Origin: Locusta migratoria
Taxonomy: Eukaryota > Arthropoda > Insecta > Orthoptera > Acrididae
Reading direction: 5' to 3'
NCBI GenBank assembly: GCA_026315105.1
Contig: CM048750.1
Span: forward strand, 75,940,297-76,004,296
DNA length: 64,000 bases
Under the pieces are notes generated by a model, which was not told where the DNA came from, did not search any database, and saw nothing but the letters and a program-made list of their open reading frames with translations. Positions within the stretch are counted from its first letter, which is position 1. Every line of letters starts with the position of its first letter. The translations under genes were made by a program, and so were the position numbers. Shown here one piece after another: positions 31,643-42,654 of the stretch.

Positions 31643-32030
31643 GACCAAACACGGAATCTCGAAAACTAATGCACATATGAAGCAGAAACTTTGCAGGTAT
31701 GTAGTTTATATTAAAGAAAGTATTTTGCGATAGGGACGGAGGACTGACGAAATCTTAGTTTCATTCCGATCTTCAAGAAATTTTGCACGGTGACCTTCAA
31801 AGCAAGAGTAAGGTCACCGCCTACAAAAAAATTCTTGCGGTGCTAGGTTGTTTTTATATATGTAAGAGATGAGAGATTGCACATTACCGGCAATCGTGTT
31901 TTCTCCCGCAGGTAGTCTATGCAAAGTCCCCTCTTATAAAACTAGTATTATCACGAGATTACGCGAGTAACTCGGACGTCCGATCCTTGATTGTCGTGAG
32001 TGCATTCGTGTTCTCTCGATAATCCAATTT
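31643..32030. other. Unassigned stretch
   Basis: No recognised feature. Confidence 0.4.
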
Positions 32031-32300
32031 TCGTCCGGGGCAAGTCCCGGAGATAAATTAAATTGGTCCCAATCCCCCGGCTCCGACCAAGGTTTTCGGG
32101 AGGTTTTCCTTGGTTGTAAGGCGTATGCCGGAGCTGGTAAGCCCCTCCCACTTATTCCCAATTGGGATCCCCCTTTGCCCCACTATCAGCTTGTCTGATA
32201 ATTGGCTGAATAGAACCGCGACTCTTTATGGGCCGGATCTCAAACAGCCCGCTCCACTCCTCGGAGTGGAGACTGAAAAGAGATAAGTTTTTTTTTTTTT
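32030..32300. repeat. Degenerate SINE-like repeat
   Basis: GGTTTTCGGGAGGTTTTCCT followed by GTATGCCGGAGCTGGTAAGC resembles a widespread arthropod SINE-like repeat with a TTTCC...GAATGCCGGG signature, from memory. A perfect 9-bp stem hairpin (CTCCACTCC/GGAGTGGAG) sits at 32252-32271 and a T run at about 32288-32300. Confidence 0.4.
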
Positions 32301-33150
32301 TAATAAAGTTTTAGGAGTTAACGTATGTTTCTTGGTTATTATACACATGAGGGTCAACGTGTGCCTAACAGTTATCGATGGTTGAGCTGTTAGAGTAACG
32401 AAAAGATAGGTGTTCGTATGTATCCGCAACTAACAGAAACGGTACTTGTTACGAGCAGTAAGCCTTCTGTGCTGCTATTGGCTGAGTCTGTGACGTCACG
32501 CAGGAACAGCAGCTGCCTCGGGAACAGCACTACACTATGTGACTCGCGCATTTGAGTGGCGCGTTTGTGGTGCATTTCACTTTTTATTGAGATAATGATA
32601 AGTAGATTTGCTGTTCTGCTATTGTTCTAATGCTACTGCTAAATTCTGTAGCTTGTGTAGCCTTCAGAAAGACACTTTAGACTTCGAAAGTTCAAGCATC
32701 TATCGAATCGAAACATACAATAACAAACGCAATTGTCTGCCAAACTAAATGTTGTAAATGAGCATTCCGTTTGTAGACTTAGCTCTGAGAAGAAGTTAAC
32801 TAGTAAACAGAGCTACGGACACTGACGTTTTCACTGGAATAGTTCTTTCACGGCAGGTAAAGTGGTCGAAACTGCAATTGTTCTTTTCTACATCGAATTG
32901 GTTTGAAATTTGTAAAGGACTACTGATTTGATTCGGTAAAAAGATTTTGCCTAGTATAAGACTGATTTCACGAGCCAAAACTATTTTGTTAGTTTCCTCT
33001 TCGTGCAGACGACGTTTCGTTGATGACAAATGACTTCAAAGGTATTTATGTGCTCGAAATTCATGCACACGTTTTAAGATGGCAATTTCGCCTTTGTAGT
33101 GACGCTATAGAATTCTGTTAAGGGTTTCATCTGAATTGTAACAAACTTCT
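32301..33150. other. Unassigned stretch
   Basis: Only short frames with no motif. Confidence 0.4.
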
Positions 33151-33154
33151 TCAT

Positions 33155-33560
33155 CTTCTTCGAAGATGCACCAGCTCCACCAAAGAGACTGCCTACATCA
33201 CACTTGTGCGTCCTCACCTGGAGTACTGTTGCCTCTTGTGGGACCCTCACCAGGTGGGACTGACGGAAGATATTGAGAAGGTTCAGAGAAGGGCAGCTCG
33301 TTTTGTTTTCTCACGTTACGGGGGGGGGGGGGAAGCGTCACGGAAATGTTGCACGAATTGGGGTGGAAATCATTAAAGGAAAGACGTTATTCATTGCGGC
33401 GTAATCTGTAGATAGAAAACGGAACGATTTAGGTGTTCTTTCTTCCAGCGCGCTATTAGAGAATGGAACGGTAGAGAAAAGTTATGAAAGTGGTTAATGA
33501 ACCCTCTGCCAGGAACTTAAATGTGATTTACAGAGTATCTATGTCGATGTAGATGTAGAT
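33155..33560 (+). pseudogene. CR1-like LINE 3' fragment
   Basis: Encodes HLEYCCLLWDPHQVGLTEDI, EKVQRRAARFVFSRYGGG and TEMLHELGWKSLKERRYSLR, the C-terminal domain shared with 20569-20796 and 54300-54480. Ends in GATGTAGATGTAGATGATG. A G-run at about 33319-33333 replaces normal coding sequence after SRY, and a frameshift follows. 5'-truncated. Confidence 0.75.
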
Positions 33561-33693
33561 GATGTCAAGCGGGCGGTTAGGGGGGGGGCGTTTATTCCGA
33601 GGTAAAGTATAAAAAACCTTCTGAAAATGTAAAATGTGGAATCAGTTTGAGAAAGCACTGCGATTAGTGTGTGTACTATGTTATCGGGATGAT

Positions 33694-33697
<4 letters not shown>

Positions 33698-33741
<44 letters not shown>

Positions 33742-33910
33742 GGACTTAACTACGGAGCCATCAGTCCCTAAACTTACAAACTACTTATGAACTACTTACG
33801 AACTAGGACGGCACAAATATCCATGCCCGAGGGGGGATTCGAACCCCCGACCGTAGTGGCCGTGCTGACCATGACTGGAGCGCCTCAATCACCTCGGCCA
33901 CCGCGGCCGG
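33698..33910 (-). mobile_element. tRNA-derived SINE with long poly(A) tail
   Basis: Flanked by the 13-bp duplication CGGGATGATAATT at 33685-33697 and 33911-33923. About 40 T on the plus strand (33698-33738) are its poly(A) tail, and about 30 bp of the usual 3' end is missing. The long uniform tail suggests a young insertion. Confidence 0.95.
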
Positions 33911-33923
33911 CGGGATGATAATT

Positions 33924-34547
33924 ATAAATTTATGGTACATGTCAGGAAACGTGATTATGTTAACGTGATACCGCAAACAAAAGCATCAGCATAACAAGGG
34001 AAATAAAAAGGGTTCAACAAGTAGTGTCGCATTGAAATTCTGTCACTTTTGCCACAATGGAGTACTGTGAAATTTCTGTTGCACTCAGAGAGAAACACTA
34101 CACGCACAAATTTATTACGAGGCATAGCAAAGCACGGCACTTAATATATCGCCTGATGTATTTCTGGATAGGATTTCTCCCTTCCTGGAGCGTGATCGAT
34201 ATACGGCTGCGATACATATTCATGCGAACAGATGAAATCAGCTTATGAACGCCTAGACACTGCACGCTCTTTGCTCGTTAGTCGCTCCCATCTGGCCGTT
34301 TGGTACTTCATATACTGTCCGATGTGACAACTTACACCAATTTCTCCTCGTTGTACCTACACCTATTCCAAACCTATAGGGACAAAATATTTACCTAATA
34401 CAACTTACATTCCACTAACTTCGCAGGAATTTCTGCAAAAATTTCACCACTAGCTATCACTACTCTAAACAGTCTTCATATTTTTATTCCATTCATGACA
34501 GAATTATTAGAAGTTATATATACATACAAACAGCAAATAGATTATTC
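33924..34547. other. Unassigned stretch
   Basis: Short overlapping frames on both strands, no motif. Confidence 0.4.
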
Positions 34548-34560
34548 AGATTAGATTTGT

Positions 34561-34754
34561 TCAAAAAAATGTTCAAATGTTTGTAGAGCTAATGGGACTT
34601 AACTACAGGGTCATCAGTCCCTAAACTTACAAACTACTTACGAACTAGGACGGCACAAATATCCATGCCCGAGGGGGGGATTCGAACCCCCGACCGTAGT
34701 GGCCGTGCAGACCGTGACTGGAGCGCCTCAGTTCCCTCGGCCACCGCGGCCGGC
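34561..34754 (-). mobile_element. tRNA-derived SINE
   Basis: Complete copy flanked by the 13-bp duplication AGATTAGATTTGT at 34548-34560 and 34755-34767. Confidence 0.95.
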
Positions 34755-34784
34755 AGATTAGATTTGTAAGGATCTTCATAGGTA

Positions 34785-35327
34785 GAAAAGACAGTTTTAT
34801 ATATGCACCAAAGCTGCTTTTATTTGAAATGCTGACTAGTTTCGGGCTTTGCCCATTTTCTTAAGCCACATTCATATATATTTTTATTTGCATACAAATT
34901 TTCACTTTCCACTTCTTTCACCTCTGGCATTGTTGCTGATGTGAAAAATACGGAGTAGCACCGTGGTTCGGAACCCAGGTTAAACTGTAGGTCCCCCTAT
35001 AACTGGCTGGGTAAGTCAGTTCGAGGGTCGGAGGAAGGCAACGGCATACCACCTCCAAACAGGACCATGCCTAGTAAAGCACTGTGGTGTTCAAACCTAT
35101 CTTCGGATTGTTGACTGCTTTACCTTTTTACTTTACAAATTTTGAATTACAACAAACAGCGTGACATAAGCAGTATCCAAATAAAAATATATGTGAATGT
35201 GGCTTAAGAAAATGGGCATAGCCCGAAACTGGTCAGCATTTCAAGTAAAAGCAGCTTTGGTGCATATATAAAAATGTCTTTTCTACAATATTCAAGAGCT
35301 GCAAAACGCGACATATCAAAAACATTT
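34785..35327. mobile_element. Foldback element with hammerhead-like box and 14-bp target duplication
   Basis: Arms about 34785-34900 and 35170-35275 are near-perfect reverse complements (GCACCAAAGCTGCTTTTA against TAAAAGCAGCTTTGGTGC-like; AAGCCACATTCATATAT against ATATATGTGAATGTGGCTT). GATCTTCATAGGTA at 34771-34784 recurs at 35328-35341. About 50 nt right of the palindrome (35276-35327) are unpaired tail. The right arm contains CTTAAGA, the hairpin GGGCATAGCCC, then GAAACTGGTC. A separate repeat (about 34950-35120) lies in the centre. Confidence 0.75.
34950..35120. repeat. Arthropod-type interspersed repeat inside the foldback centre
   Basis: GGTAAGTCAGTTCGAGGGTC followed by GGAGGAAGGCAACGGCATAC and CACCTCCAAACAGGACCATG matches, from memory, a repeat with the signature GGAAGGCAACGGCAAACCACC common in insects. 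Boundaries are approximate. Confidence 0.45.
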
Positions 35328-35341
35328 GATCTTCATAGGTA

Positions 35342-35720
35342 TTACATGTAACATGTAGTATTATAGAGTTAAGAATTCTTCCACTAAAATCTGCCCAATT
35401 TGTGGGCTAAATTGTAGAATAGAACTTAAGTGTAATATGCAGGAGTTGTATTTTTAAGAAATATGGCCAGTTCATTGACTTTAAAATATTTTGAAAAATG
35501 GAATAAAACAACGTGTGAAATTTACGGTCACCAGCAGACCAACGGCGACCGAAAATTTTATTGTTTGAAAACACTAGAGCTTGGTTAGGAATTGTATAAG
35601 CCTTAAGAGGCAAGCGGTAATTATACTGATGAATAATACAGGCCTACATTTCTAGGTAGTTGCATCAGTATTTTTTAAATTTTTTAACAACCCTTCTCAG
35701 TACTAGAAATGAAATGATGG
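35342..35720. other. Unassigned stretch
   Basis: Short frames only. Confidence 0.4.
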
Positions 35721-35721
35721 T

Positions 35722-35940
35722 ATGGCTTTTTGTGGACACGGTATCCCCATAGGGGTTCGGCTGCCTGCTGGAAGTATTTCTATTGACGTCACTTTGGCGA
35801 CTTGCATGTCGATGATGACGATGATGATGAGAGTTATGATGAGAACAAGCACACAACAACCAGTCCCCTGCCGGGACTTGATCCCAGGCCCCTTGTATCT
35901 GCGATTATCGACGCTGCCACTGTGCAAATAACAGATCTTA
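35722..35940 (-). mobile_element. tRNA-derived SINE of a third family, with GAT repeat
   Basis: Read on the minus strand, the tRNA-like head is at the right (B box in reverse: GGGACTTGATCCC at about 35873-35885), followed by a GTTGTTGTGT stretch, a CATCATCATCATCG microsatellite and a GGCAGCCGAACCCC end. This organisation is that of a widespread insect SINE by memory. Confidence 0.6.
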
Positions 35941-35944
35941 AAAG

Positions 35945-37720
35945 CTATTTTGTTTTGACATCACGGCTATCGTACCTTCTCCGAACACATTAGGTTTGTT
36001 CAGGCAGCTTTCAAGGGGTTCACGCGTGCAGAGCTGAAATTGGGTAAGAGCTGTGCCTTCTCTTTCTTCTGTGTGGCTGTTTCCTGTATAAGCAAGCACA
36101 GCTAGCAAACATACTAGCAGACTCTACTCGATTTTTTTTCTGGAGCTTAAAAGCTACCAAATTCGCGAATGTGCAGAGCTATCAGAGTTGGAGTGGGGTT
36201 AGACTCAACATGATTCGTGTTTTTTGTTTATGACAGGAACTTAAAAGTGTTGAATGCTGTTGCAGTTCCCACGTTCAATTGCTGTTGCAGTTCCCACGTT
36301 CAACTATTTCATATTTATGTTTCATAGTTAATTGTAATATAAGTATTTTATTTAATCCTATAAAACACCTTTACATGTCGTCAACCGATTGATGCGCGAG
36401 AATTCAACCAGAGAGGACGCGAAAAAAACTTATCAGCAGAGAAAGCATCAAACACTAAAAGCAGCGTACAGGACTAGACCGAAGATAGGTACAGTGGAGG
36501 ATTTGCTGGGAATATCTGTGAATGGACCTCCTCTGTCTTAAGTTTGACACAAAGGTGCCACTGAGCAGTGGTACTTCTCCGCAAAGAGACAAGGCTACAC
36601 AAAAATGTAGTTCCAGACCTCTAGATTGTGGTACTGCTATGTATTTTTCTATTAAACAGTTCGATATGGCTTTATGTGTAAAGATATTGTTCGAGCAGTG
36701 ACAGGGGGAGGAAGGGTAATTATTTCATATTCAGATAAAGGGCGACCAAAGTTCTTGGACTGGGTGGTGGCTTCAGTACTGAAATTTCGCACCATGGGAT
36801 AAAAGATTTTACCGTTGTTAGAACAAGTGGAGTGCGTGAAGGGCATTGCAGGTTTGACCTTAAGACGTGAATAAATAAGTTTAAGTTTCAACTAGGTATC
36901 CACTTGCATAACTCGCAATATGAGCAATACGGGAAAGTCAGAGATTATAGGTCATAGTGATAGCTGTAAAAATTAGTTCTTTCCACGCATCATTTACTGG
37001 TTGAACAGGAAATGATAGTGGTACATGAAATACCGGGTTCCACACATCCAATGAGACTTATTGTATAAATACATTTGCACCTGAATATGAATTCGTCGTA
37101 GCCTGTAGGGGCGACAGTCACAGTTAGCAGCCAAAGAAAGAAAAATTGAAAACCGACAGCAGGTCAAAGAAAAACAGGTAACTGGATCCTCAGTAAACTG
37201 AGAACCACTTAGCAGATAAAATGCAGAGAGCTTCTTTCGACGACCGGGAACGTGAGATGGTACTCAGTGACAGAGGCAAGAAAACAGAGAAAAATATTTT
37301 TCTCTTTTTGTGCATTCGTGTTGGCTGTGAGGAAAGTGCCAACATAGGGGATAGAACAGTCGCGAGAGAGCCATACTTGTGGAGTGTGCACGCCAGTGGT
37401 TGCAGCCTAAAACAGTGAATACGAAATCCTTCCGAAGGAAAGTGAAGCACGAATACGCGGTGCTGGAGTAAGACTGAAAATGGCTGAACTAGTCTGCTTC
37501 GTTGAAATGTAAGTTTAAAGTGATTACATGCGTTATTTATGCTTTTCTTTCAACTTACGACACACTTATTGGCCATTCTAGAGTTAGGAATTTTTTGATT
37601 GAAGAGGTCCTAGCAAAGGGAACAAAACATGTTACTGTCAACGAAGAGAAGTCTTAAGACGTGAAAGTAAGTTCTGATGTGCTACAAAAAGTGTTGTAAA
37701 TCCTTTTCAATTTACATATA
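35945..37720. other. Unassigned stretch with a 25-bp tandem duplication
   Basis: GCTGTTGCAGTTCCCACGTT plus five bases is repeated directly at 36256-36280 and 36281-36305. Frames of up to 86 codons elsewhere show no domain. Confidence 0.5.
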
Positions 37721-38030
37721 TGACCTGGTGGACAATGATGCTTTTTACAGATTATACTGTAGTACAACAAGGAAGAGACAACGCTACTAAAATGGAGCAA
37801 AATTCAGGAGTATCTGCAGCGTACTGACACTTGGAACTGAGCGTGACAATTAATTCACATTATAAACAAATCTAATGTAATGCTAATACATAGAAATAAA
37901 GAACTTCAATGTGTTGCTGCACAGCTGCAGAACATTAAATGCAGCAGTTTCTTCCATAGCATATCTGGAAGTGTACATTAGGAGCGGTTAGAATTGGAAC
38001 GATCATAAAAAACTCGTGTATATAGCAGAC
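37720..38030 (+). pseudogene. Probable degraded CR1-like LINE fragment
   Basis: Frames with NINKSNVMLIHRNKE-like and SISGSVH...RLELERS-like content correspond loosely to the RT region that usually reads LNxxKxNVLRIHRKK and YLGV...NDLKW. Many stops. Assigned by resemblance only. Confidence 0.35.
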
Positions 38031-38173
38031 AACGAAGGGAGCGGTGCAACCGACCATGAAACATTGTTTGACTAGTGGGTTGATGAGGGTAGGTGGGGCA
38101 CAGCAGCATCCTATCAAAACTAACAATTAAACAAAGAGTCCGAAATTCACGTGCTGTCTGAGAGGCCGCACGT

Positions 38174-38379
38174 AGCCGCGGTGGAGTAGCCGAGCGGTCT
38201 AAAGCACCTCGCTGCGGAGCGCGCGGTTGCTCGCCGTGGAGGTTCGAGTCCTCCCTGGGGCATGGGTGTGTGTGTTTGTCCGTAGGTTAGTTTACCTAGG
38301 TTTAAGTAGTTTGTAAGCTACGGACTGATGACCACGCAGTTTGGTCCGATAGATTTACAGACATTTTAACATTTGAAGT
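38174..38379 (+). mobile_element. tRNA-derived SINE, variant subfamily
   Basis: Starts AGCCGCGGTGGAGTAGCCGA, B box GGTTCGAGTCC, body GGGCATGGGTGTGTGTG and TAAGTAGTTTGTAAGC. CCGCACGT flanks it at 38166-38173 and 38380-38387. The head differs consistently from the main family and resembles 48615-48820. Confidence 0.85.
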
Positions 38380-38387
38380 CCGCACGT

Positions 38388-39150
38388 CGTGAGTTAAAGG
38401 CTAGTGATCGTCTAGAGAACATGAACAGTGCACGGTACACTGAAACCATCATTCAACCTGTGTTGGTAACACTCATGTACCAGAAGGTGATATGCTTTTC
38501 CAGCAGGACAATGCAGATCCACATGTATCCCGTACCACCCGACGTGCTCTTGAAGGTGTACAACAACTACCCTAGCCAGCACGATCCCCAGATCAAAATA
38601 TTCAAATGTTTGTAGAACTTATGGGACTTAACTACGGGGTCATCAGTCCCTAAGCTTACAAACTACTTATGAACTAACTAAGGCTAAGGATGGCACAAAT
38701 ATCCATGCCTGAGGGGGGATTCGAACCCCCGACCGCAGTGGCCGTGCAGACCGTGACTGGAGCGCCTCAGTCCCCTCGGTCACCGCGGCCGGCGATCCCC
38801 AGATCTCTCCGCCATTGAGCAGGTTTGGGACCGCATTAAACGTCATGTTGGGCGGTCTGCATGGGCGGCAGGATATCTGGTACATCAGGTGTAAATTGCA
38901 TGGCAGGCCATTCCACATAACCACATTCTGAACCTCTACGTTCGTTCGTGAAAGAATTATAGCCTGCATTGCTGCAGAAGGAGGGTATACACGCTACTAG
39001 CGTCAACATTGCAGACGCTCTGGTGACTGTGCTCACTTGCGTACGGCTCTGCCTGTGTGATCGTATGTTGTATACAACCTCAAGGACGTTTCAATAAAAT
39101 TTCGCTCTGCTGGGTCGATGAATTCATGGTGTTTTTTCTTTCATTTTCCT
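38388..39150 (+). pseudogene. Tc1-like transposase fragment, split by a SINE
   Basis: The coding sense reads ARYTETIIQPVLV, then GDMLFQQDNADPHVSRTTRR (second catalytic Asp in QQDNA), ALEGVQQLP, a TAG stop where Trp is usual, PARSPDLSAIEQVWDRIKRH (third catalytic Glu in SAIEQVWD) and AWAAGYLVHQV. A SINE at 38595-38793 interrupts it exactly between SPD and the following residues. The N-terminal half is absent. Confidence 0.8.
38595..38793 (-). mobile_element. tRNA-derived SINE
   Basis: Complete copy flanked by the 12-bp duplication GATCCCCAGATC at 38583-38594 and 38794-38805, the target being the Tc1-like transposase coding sequence. Confidence 0.95.
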
Positions 39151-39166
39151 GGAGTGTATTTTGGAA

Positions 39167-39358
39167 TGTAATGTTTGTAAAGCTTATGGGACTTAACTAC
39201 GGGGTCATCAGTCCCTAAACTTACAAACTACTTATTAACTACTTACGAACTAGGACGGCACAAATATCCATGCCCGAGGGGGGATTCGAACCCCCGACCG
39301 TAGTGGCCGTGCAGACCGTGACTGTAGCGCCTCAGTCCCCTCGGCCACCGCGGCCGGC
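39167..39358 (-). mobile_element. tRNA-derived SINE
   Basis: Complete copy flanked by TGTATTTTGGAA at 39155-39166 and 39359-39370. Confidence 0.95.
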
Positions 39359-39549
39359 TGTATTTTGGAACTCACAAGGGGAACACCAAGTACGGTACAA
39401 ACGAATTATGATGTGTCGCCGGTATGTTGCGCGGAAACTCGTCCAGACCACCAAGCTAAAAGTATTTGTTCCATTGCGCCTTGGTTTCCACGAAAATCGA
39501 GATCAAAGTCCAGCGCGTAACTGAGTCAGCAGTAGTATGTGTTCCAGAG

Positions 39550-39612
39550 TGGTGTAATTAGCAAGGCGCTGAACTGTCACACAGACGACCCGCATTCAAG
39601 TCATCCTTGGAA
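39550..39612 (+). repeat. tRNA-like sequence in left arm
   Basis: GTGTAATTAGCAAGGCGC (D-arm/A box) and GACCCGCATTCAAGTC (decayed B box) with the string ACTGTCACAC where an anticodon arm would be. No closed acceptor stem. Confidence 0.55.
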
Positions 39613-39954
39613 CCTTCTTTTTTCTTCTTTTTTTTAATACTTGTCCGACGACTGATTGTTCACGATTATATGCTTTCATTGCCACTCTTATGTTAATGCT
39701 TGAGTAATTGGTAATAATAATAACAACTTTACAATCCCCGGCCCCACTGTTTTATACCGTCGAATGCAGTATGTGCCCACTTGACGCGTCCCAGTGGATT
39801 ATTATGCTGCGGACAGGCGGCTAGTCATTCGTAGCGTATCGTTCACCTGTAACTGTAATTACGTGATATAACTTTATCTTTGCAATAAGAATTGATAAAG
39901 TGGGAAAAAGGAATATAATTATACACAATCAATCGTCGGACAAGTGTAAAAAAA

Positions 39955-40025
39955 AAAACGAGCAGGATTTGAACTCGGGTCGTCTGTATGACAGTCGAGA
40001 GCTTTGCTAATTACGCTACGCTGAC
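39955..40025 (-). repeat. tRNA-like sequence in right arm
   Basis: On the minus strand GCGTAATTAGCAAAGCTC and CCGAGTTCAAATCCTGC are A- and B-box-like and are followed by a T run that could end pol III transcription. Confidence 0.55.
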
Positions 40026-40240
40026 TCACATACCGGCGGTGACTCAATACAGGCATAGTTCTTACGCTCTGGACTTTGATCTCGATTTTCGTGGAAACCA
40101 AGGCGCAATGGAACAAATCCTTTTAGCTTATTGGTCTGGAGGAGTTCCCGCACAATATACCTGCGACCCATCAAAATTCGTTTGTACCATTCTTGGTGCT
40201 CCCCTTGACAGTGGAGAGTTACGAACAGAACATCTTCAGG

Positions 40241-41090
40241 ATTAAATTTGTCAGCAGCTAACGTCTTCATCGTCTGATGCTACCCTTAAGGAATTCGTTG
40301 TTTGACTCTGCGCCAGAAGTCAGACGAATTGATCCCGAAAGGCCGTCGAGTCCAAAGGAGAGTCTTGCAAGGTGAAAGAGTTGCAGTTCATTTCGACAAC
40401 GAAGAGGCTGGAGAGCAGCTACAAGTCGGCGAGGGACACTGCGGCCGCGGAGAGCTCGGGTTTCTGACTGCAGTAATTAGAAAGCGGACCGCGGGCCGCC
40501 GGGGAGTGTCGCGACGGCAGGCGAGATGGCTGGGCCCTCTGCGCCGTAATGAGTTTTTCAATGGCGGGCAAGCCCGAGCATTGATTAAAGCCCCCAAACA
40601 CTTGCCGCCGCCTCCTCGAGGGTTCCATTTGGTGAGAAACTCAATGGCGTCAAGGTGCCTGCTAGGAATAATGCTCCGACGGCGATTGCCAGCTCCACAA
40701 GCACTGGCACTGCAGGATGGAGTATAGTTCTGGATGTCGTCCTGTGAGGCACTTTGAAGTCTCGTTGCGATCCGTTAAGTGCTTCAGATGTCACTGAGGA
40801 ATTTCTCCTGCGGTCATTATGCTGTTAATACTCGAATATTTCTTTTTCTTTCGCACATCCCATCAGTGGCGTATACCCGCCGAAAAATAAACGTGGCACA
40901 TTCCACGGCCTGGAAAGAAAAGTGCGCCACAACCAGTGTCCATTCACCGACAAAACACATTTCATAGATAAAACAACGTCTTCCAGACACAGAGAGCATA
41001 TAAATCGTGTTCTATAAGTGGATGAAACATGGTAAATGTAAAAACGGAAAAGAAAAATAAGGAGAACGTAAGAACACCACAGTCAGCATG
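40241..41090. other. Unassigned stretch with a GC-rich core
   Basis: About 40420-40640 is GC- and CpG-rich (GGCCGCGGAGAGC, GGGCCGCCGGGG). A plus-strand frame of 141 codons (40302-40727) crosses it but shows no domain, and overlapping frames exist on the other strand. Confidence 0.4.
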
Positions 41091-41239
41091 TGGCGAAAGT
41101 CGAAATTTGTGACATGTCAACAAAACGAACCACCCCAAGGGGGCAACGAAGAGAAATGGAACGTTGCAAATGGGATCGAGTGAGGGCAAACCCCCAACCC
41201 CACCCAGATAATCCCAAAAACTGCAATGGTCACGGCCAT

Positions 41240-41990
41240 CAGCAAAGGGAAAAACATTCTAAGATGAAAATTGCAGTCCACCACAACGGGGAAAGAGAGG
41301 GGGCGTGCGAGTCCCCGAAATCATTACAAAACAGCAAAAGAAAAAGGAAAATAAAAGCTGAAAATATCACGTGCCCAAAGTCCGGTGGAATACATGAACG
41401 AGCACTGCACCAAGTAAATGGCCAAACAGTTCTTGTAATGCGTATTTCTCCGCACCTGCAGGCGGGCGTCCCACAGACATCTGAGGAATGCAACGGCAGT
41501 GGTGTACTTTAGCTGGAGAACAGCATAAACCGTGTGTCCCAAGAGCCAGACGGTGACGCTGTGTTCGGTCTTGGACACGATTCTGAAGTGCGGGGTAATG
41601 AGCCGCCCAACGGGAATCTCTGTGGGGATCATCCCATTCACGAGTGCGACCATGCCATGGCATAGGTCTCCCACACCTGTGAGACCTGGCGGCAAAGGAA
41701 ACGGTGTTCCCTAGAGTCCGAAGCGTCACAGGCATCACAGGCTGCCGATGCGCGGAGATGGATGGCGGCCAAGCGCTGGTCAGTGGCCAGTGCATCATTG
41801 ACCAGGAGATACCAGACGGCCGAGACGTCAGTTGTCAGAACTTGGTGGTGAACATTGGCCCATACCTGCTACCAGTTGGTCCCAGGGTGGCGAGCAACCA
41901 GTTTGTGGACGGGGTACGGCCCATGCAAAGTGTCGTCCAACCGACGGACCGTCCCTTGGAGGAAATGCGCAACATGCGTTTGCGACGATG
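41240..41990 (-). pseudogene. LINE C-terminus (R1/I-like) with cysteine knuckle
   Basis: On the minus strand the sense reads VSAVWYLLVNDALATDQRLA, AAIHLRASAACDACDASDSR and EHRFLCRQVSQVWETYAMAW, a C-x2-C-x(7)-H-x4-C zinc knuckle of LINE C-termini (41690-41745). Downstream comes a GHTVYAVLQLKYTTAVAFLR segment. At least two frame changes are needed. Confidence 0.6.
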
Positions 41991-42080
41991 AGATGAGCTC
42001 ATTTTTGTGTCGCAGATAGTGAGGTCACCAAAGACAACTACAGCACTATCTATACTGGCAGTGACGTCAACGGGAACACC

Positions 42081-42280
42081 GGCCGGCCGCGGTGGCCGAG
42101 GGGACTAAGGCGCTTCAGTCACGGTCTGCACGGTCACTACGGTCGGGGGTTCGAATCCCCCCTCGGGCATGGATATTTGTGCCGTCCTAGTTCGTAAGTA
42201 GTTCATAAGTAGTTTGTAAGTTTAGGGACTGATGACCCCGTAGTTAAGTCCCATAGACTATACAAACATTTGAATTTTTT
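42081..42280 (+). mobile_element. tRNA-derived SINE
   Basis: Complete copy flanked by GGGAACACC at 42072-42080 and 42281-42289. Confidence 0.95.
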
Positions 42281-42289
42281 GGGAACACC

Positions 42290-42650
42290 GACAGTGGGTA
42301 ATAATACTTGCCACACTCGCGTCAGAGCCATAACGAACACTTATCACGTGCGTCAAATATGACTAGATAATCGTTTAATAAGCAGCACGTACTGTCGGTA
42401 ACGCAGTGTTCATCGATCCAGCAGATGTTTATCGATTTATGATAGTGTACTAAGATTCAGGGTAAGTGTTACGTTTCATCAGTTATACGCTACGCACAAC
42501 ATTAAAATATTTGTTTTTATTCAGATATTGGTTACAGTTGTCATTAATGTGTTATACGATATTTTGCTCTCTCAACTCTTTACTTTAGGTTTACATGGCG
42601 TCTCGCTTAGAGCGAAGCACCATAGGGCTACCATAATAGTGAGAAAGTCA
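42290..42650. other. Unassigned stretch
   Basis: No recognised feature; the Tc1-like relic follows. Confidence 0.4.
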
Positions 42651-42654
42651 TTCT

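Larger units (their letters stand above)
39371..40240. mobile_element. Large palindromic element with a tRNA-like sequence in each arm (second family)
   Basis: The left arm forward (39371-39660) and the right arm on the minus strand (40240-39905) share GGTACAAACGAATT, GTCCAGACCA, TTTGTTCCATTGCGCCTTGG and CACGAAAATCGAGATCAAAG, then a tRNA-like segment (39550-39612 plus, 39955-40025 minus), a T-rich run and ACTTGTCCGACGA. The loop of about 240 bp (39665-39905) is AT-rich. Layout is the same as in 25608-27160: outer arm, tRNA-like head, T-run, inner arm. Confidence 0.75.

Noticed and set aside
40302..40727. 141-codon plus-strand frame
   Set aside because: GC-rich region with open frames on both strands; no domain.
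41367..41798. 143-codon minus-strand frame
   Set aside because: Wrong frame of the LINE C-terminus; the zinc knuckle is in another frame of the same strand.
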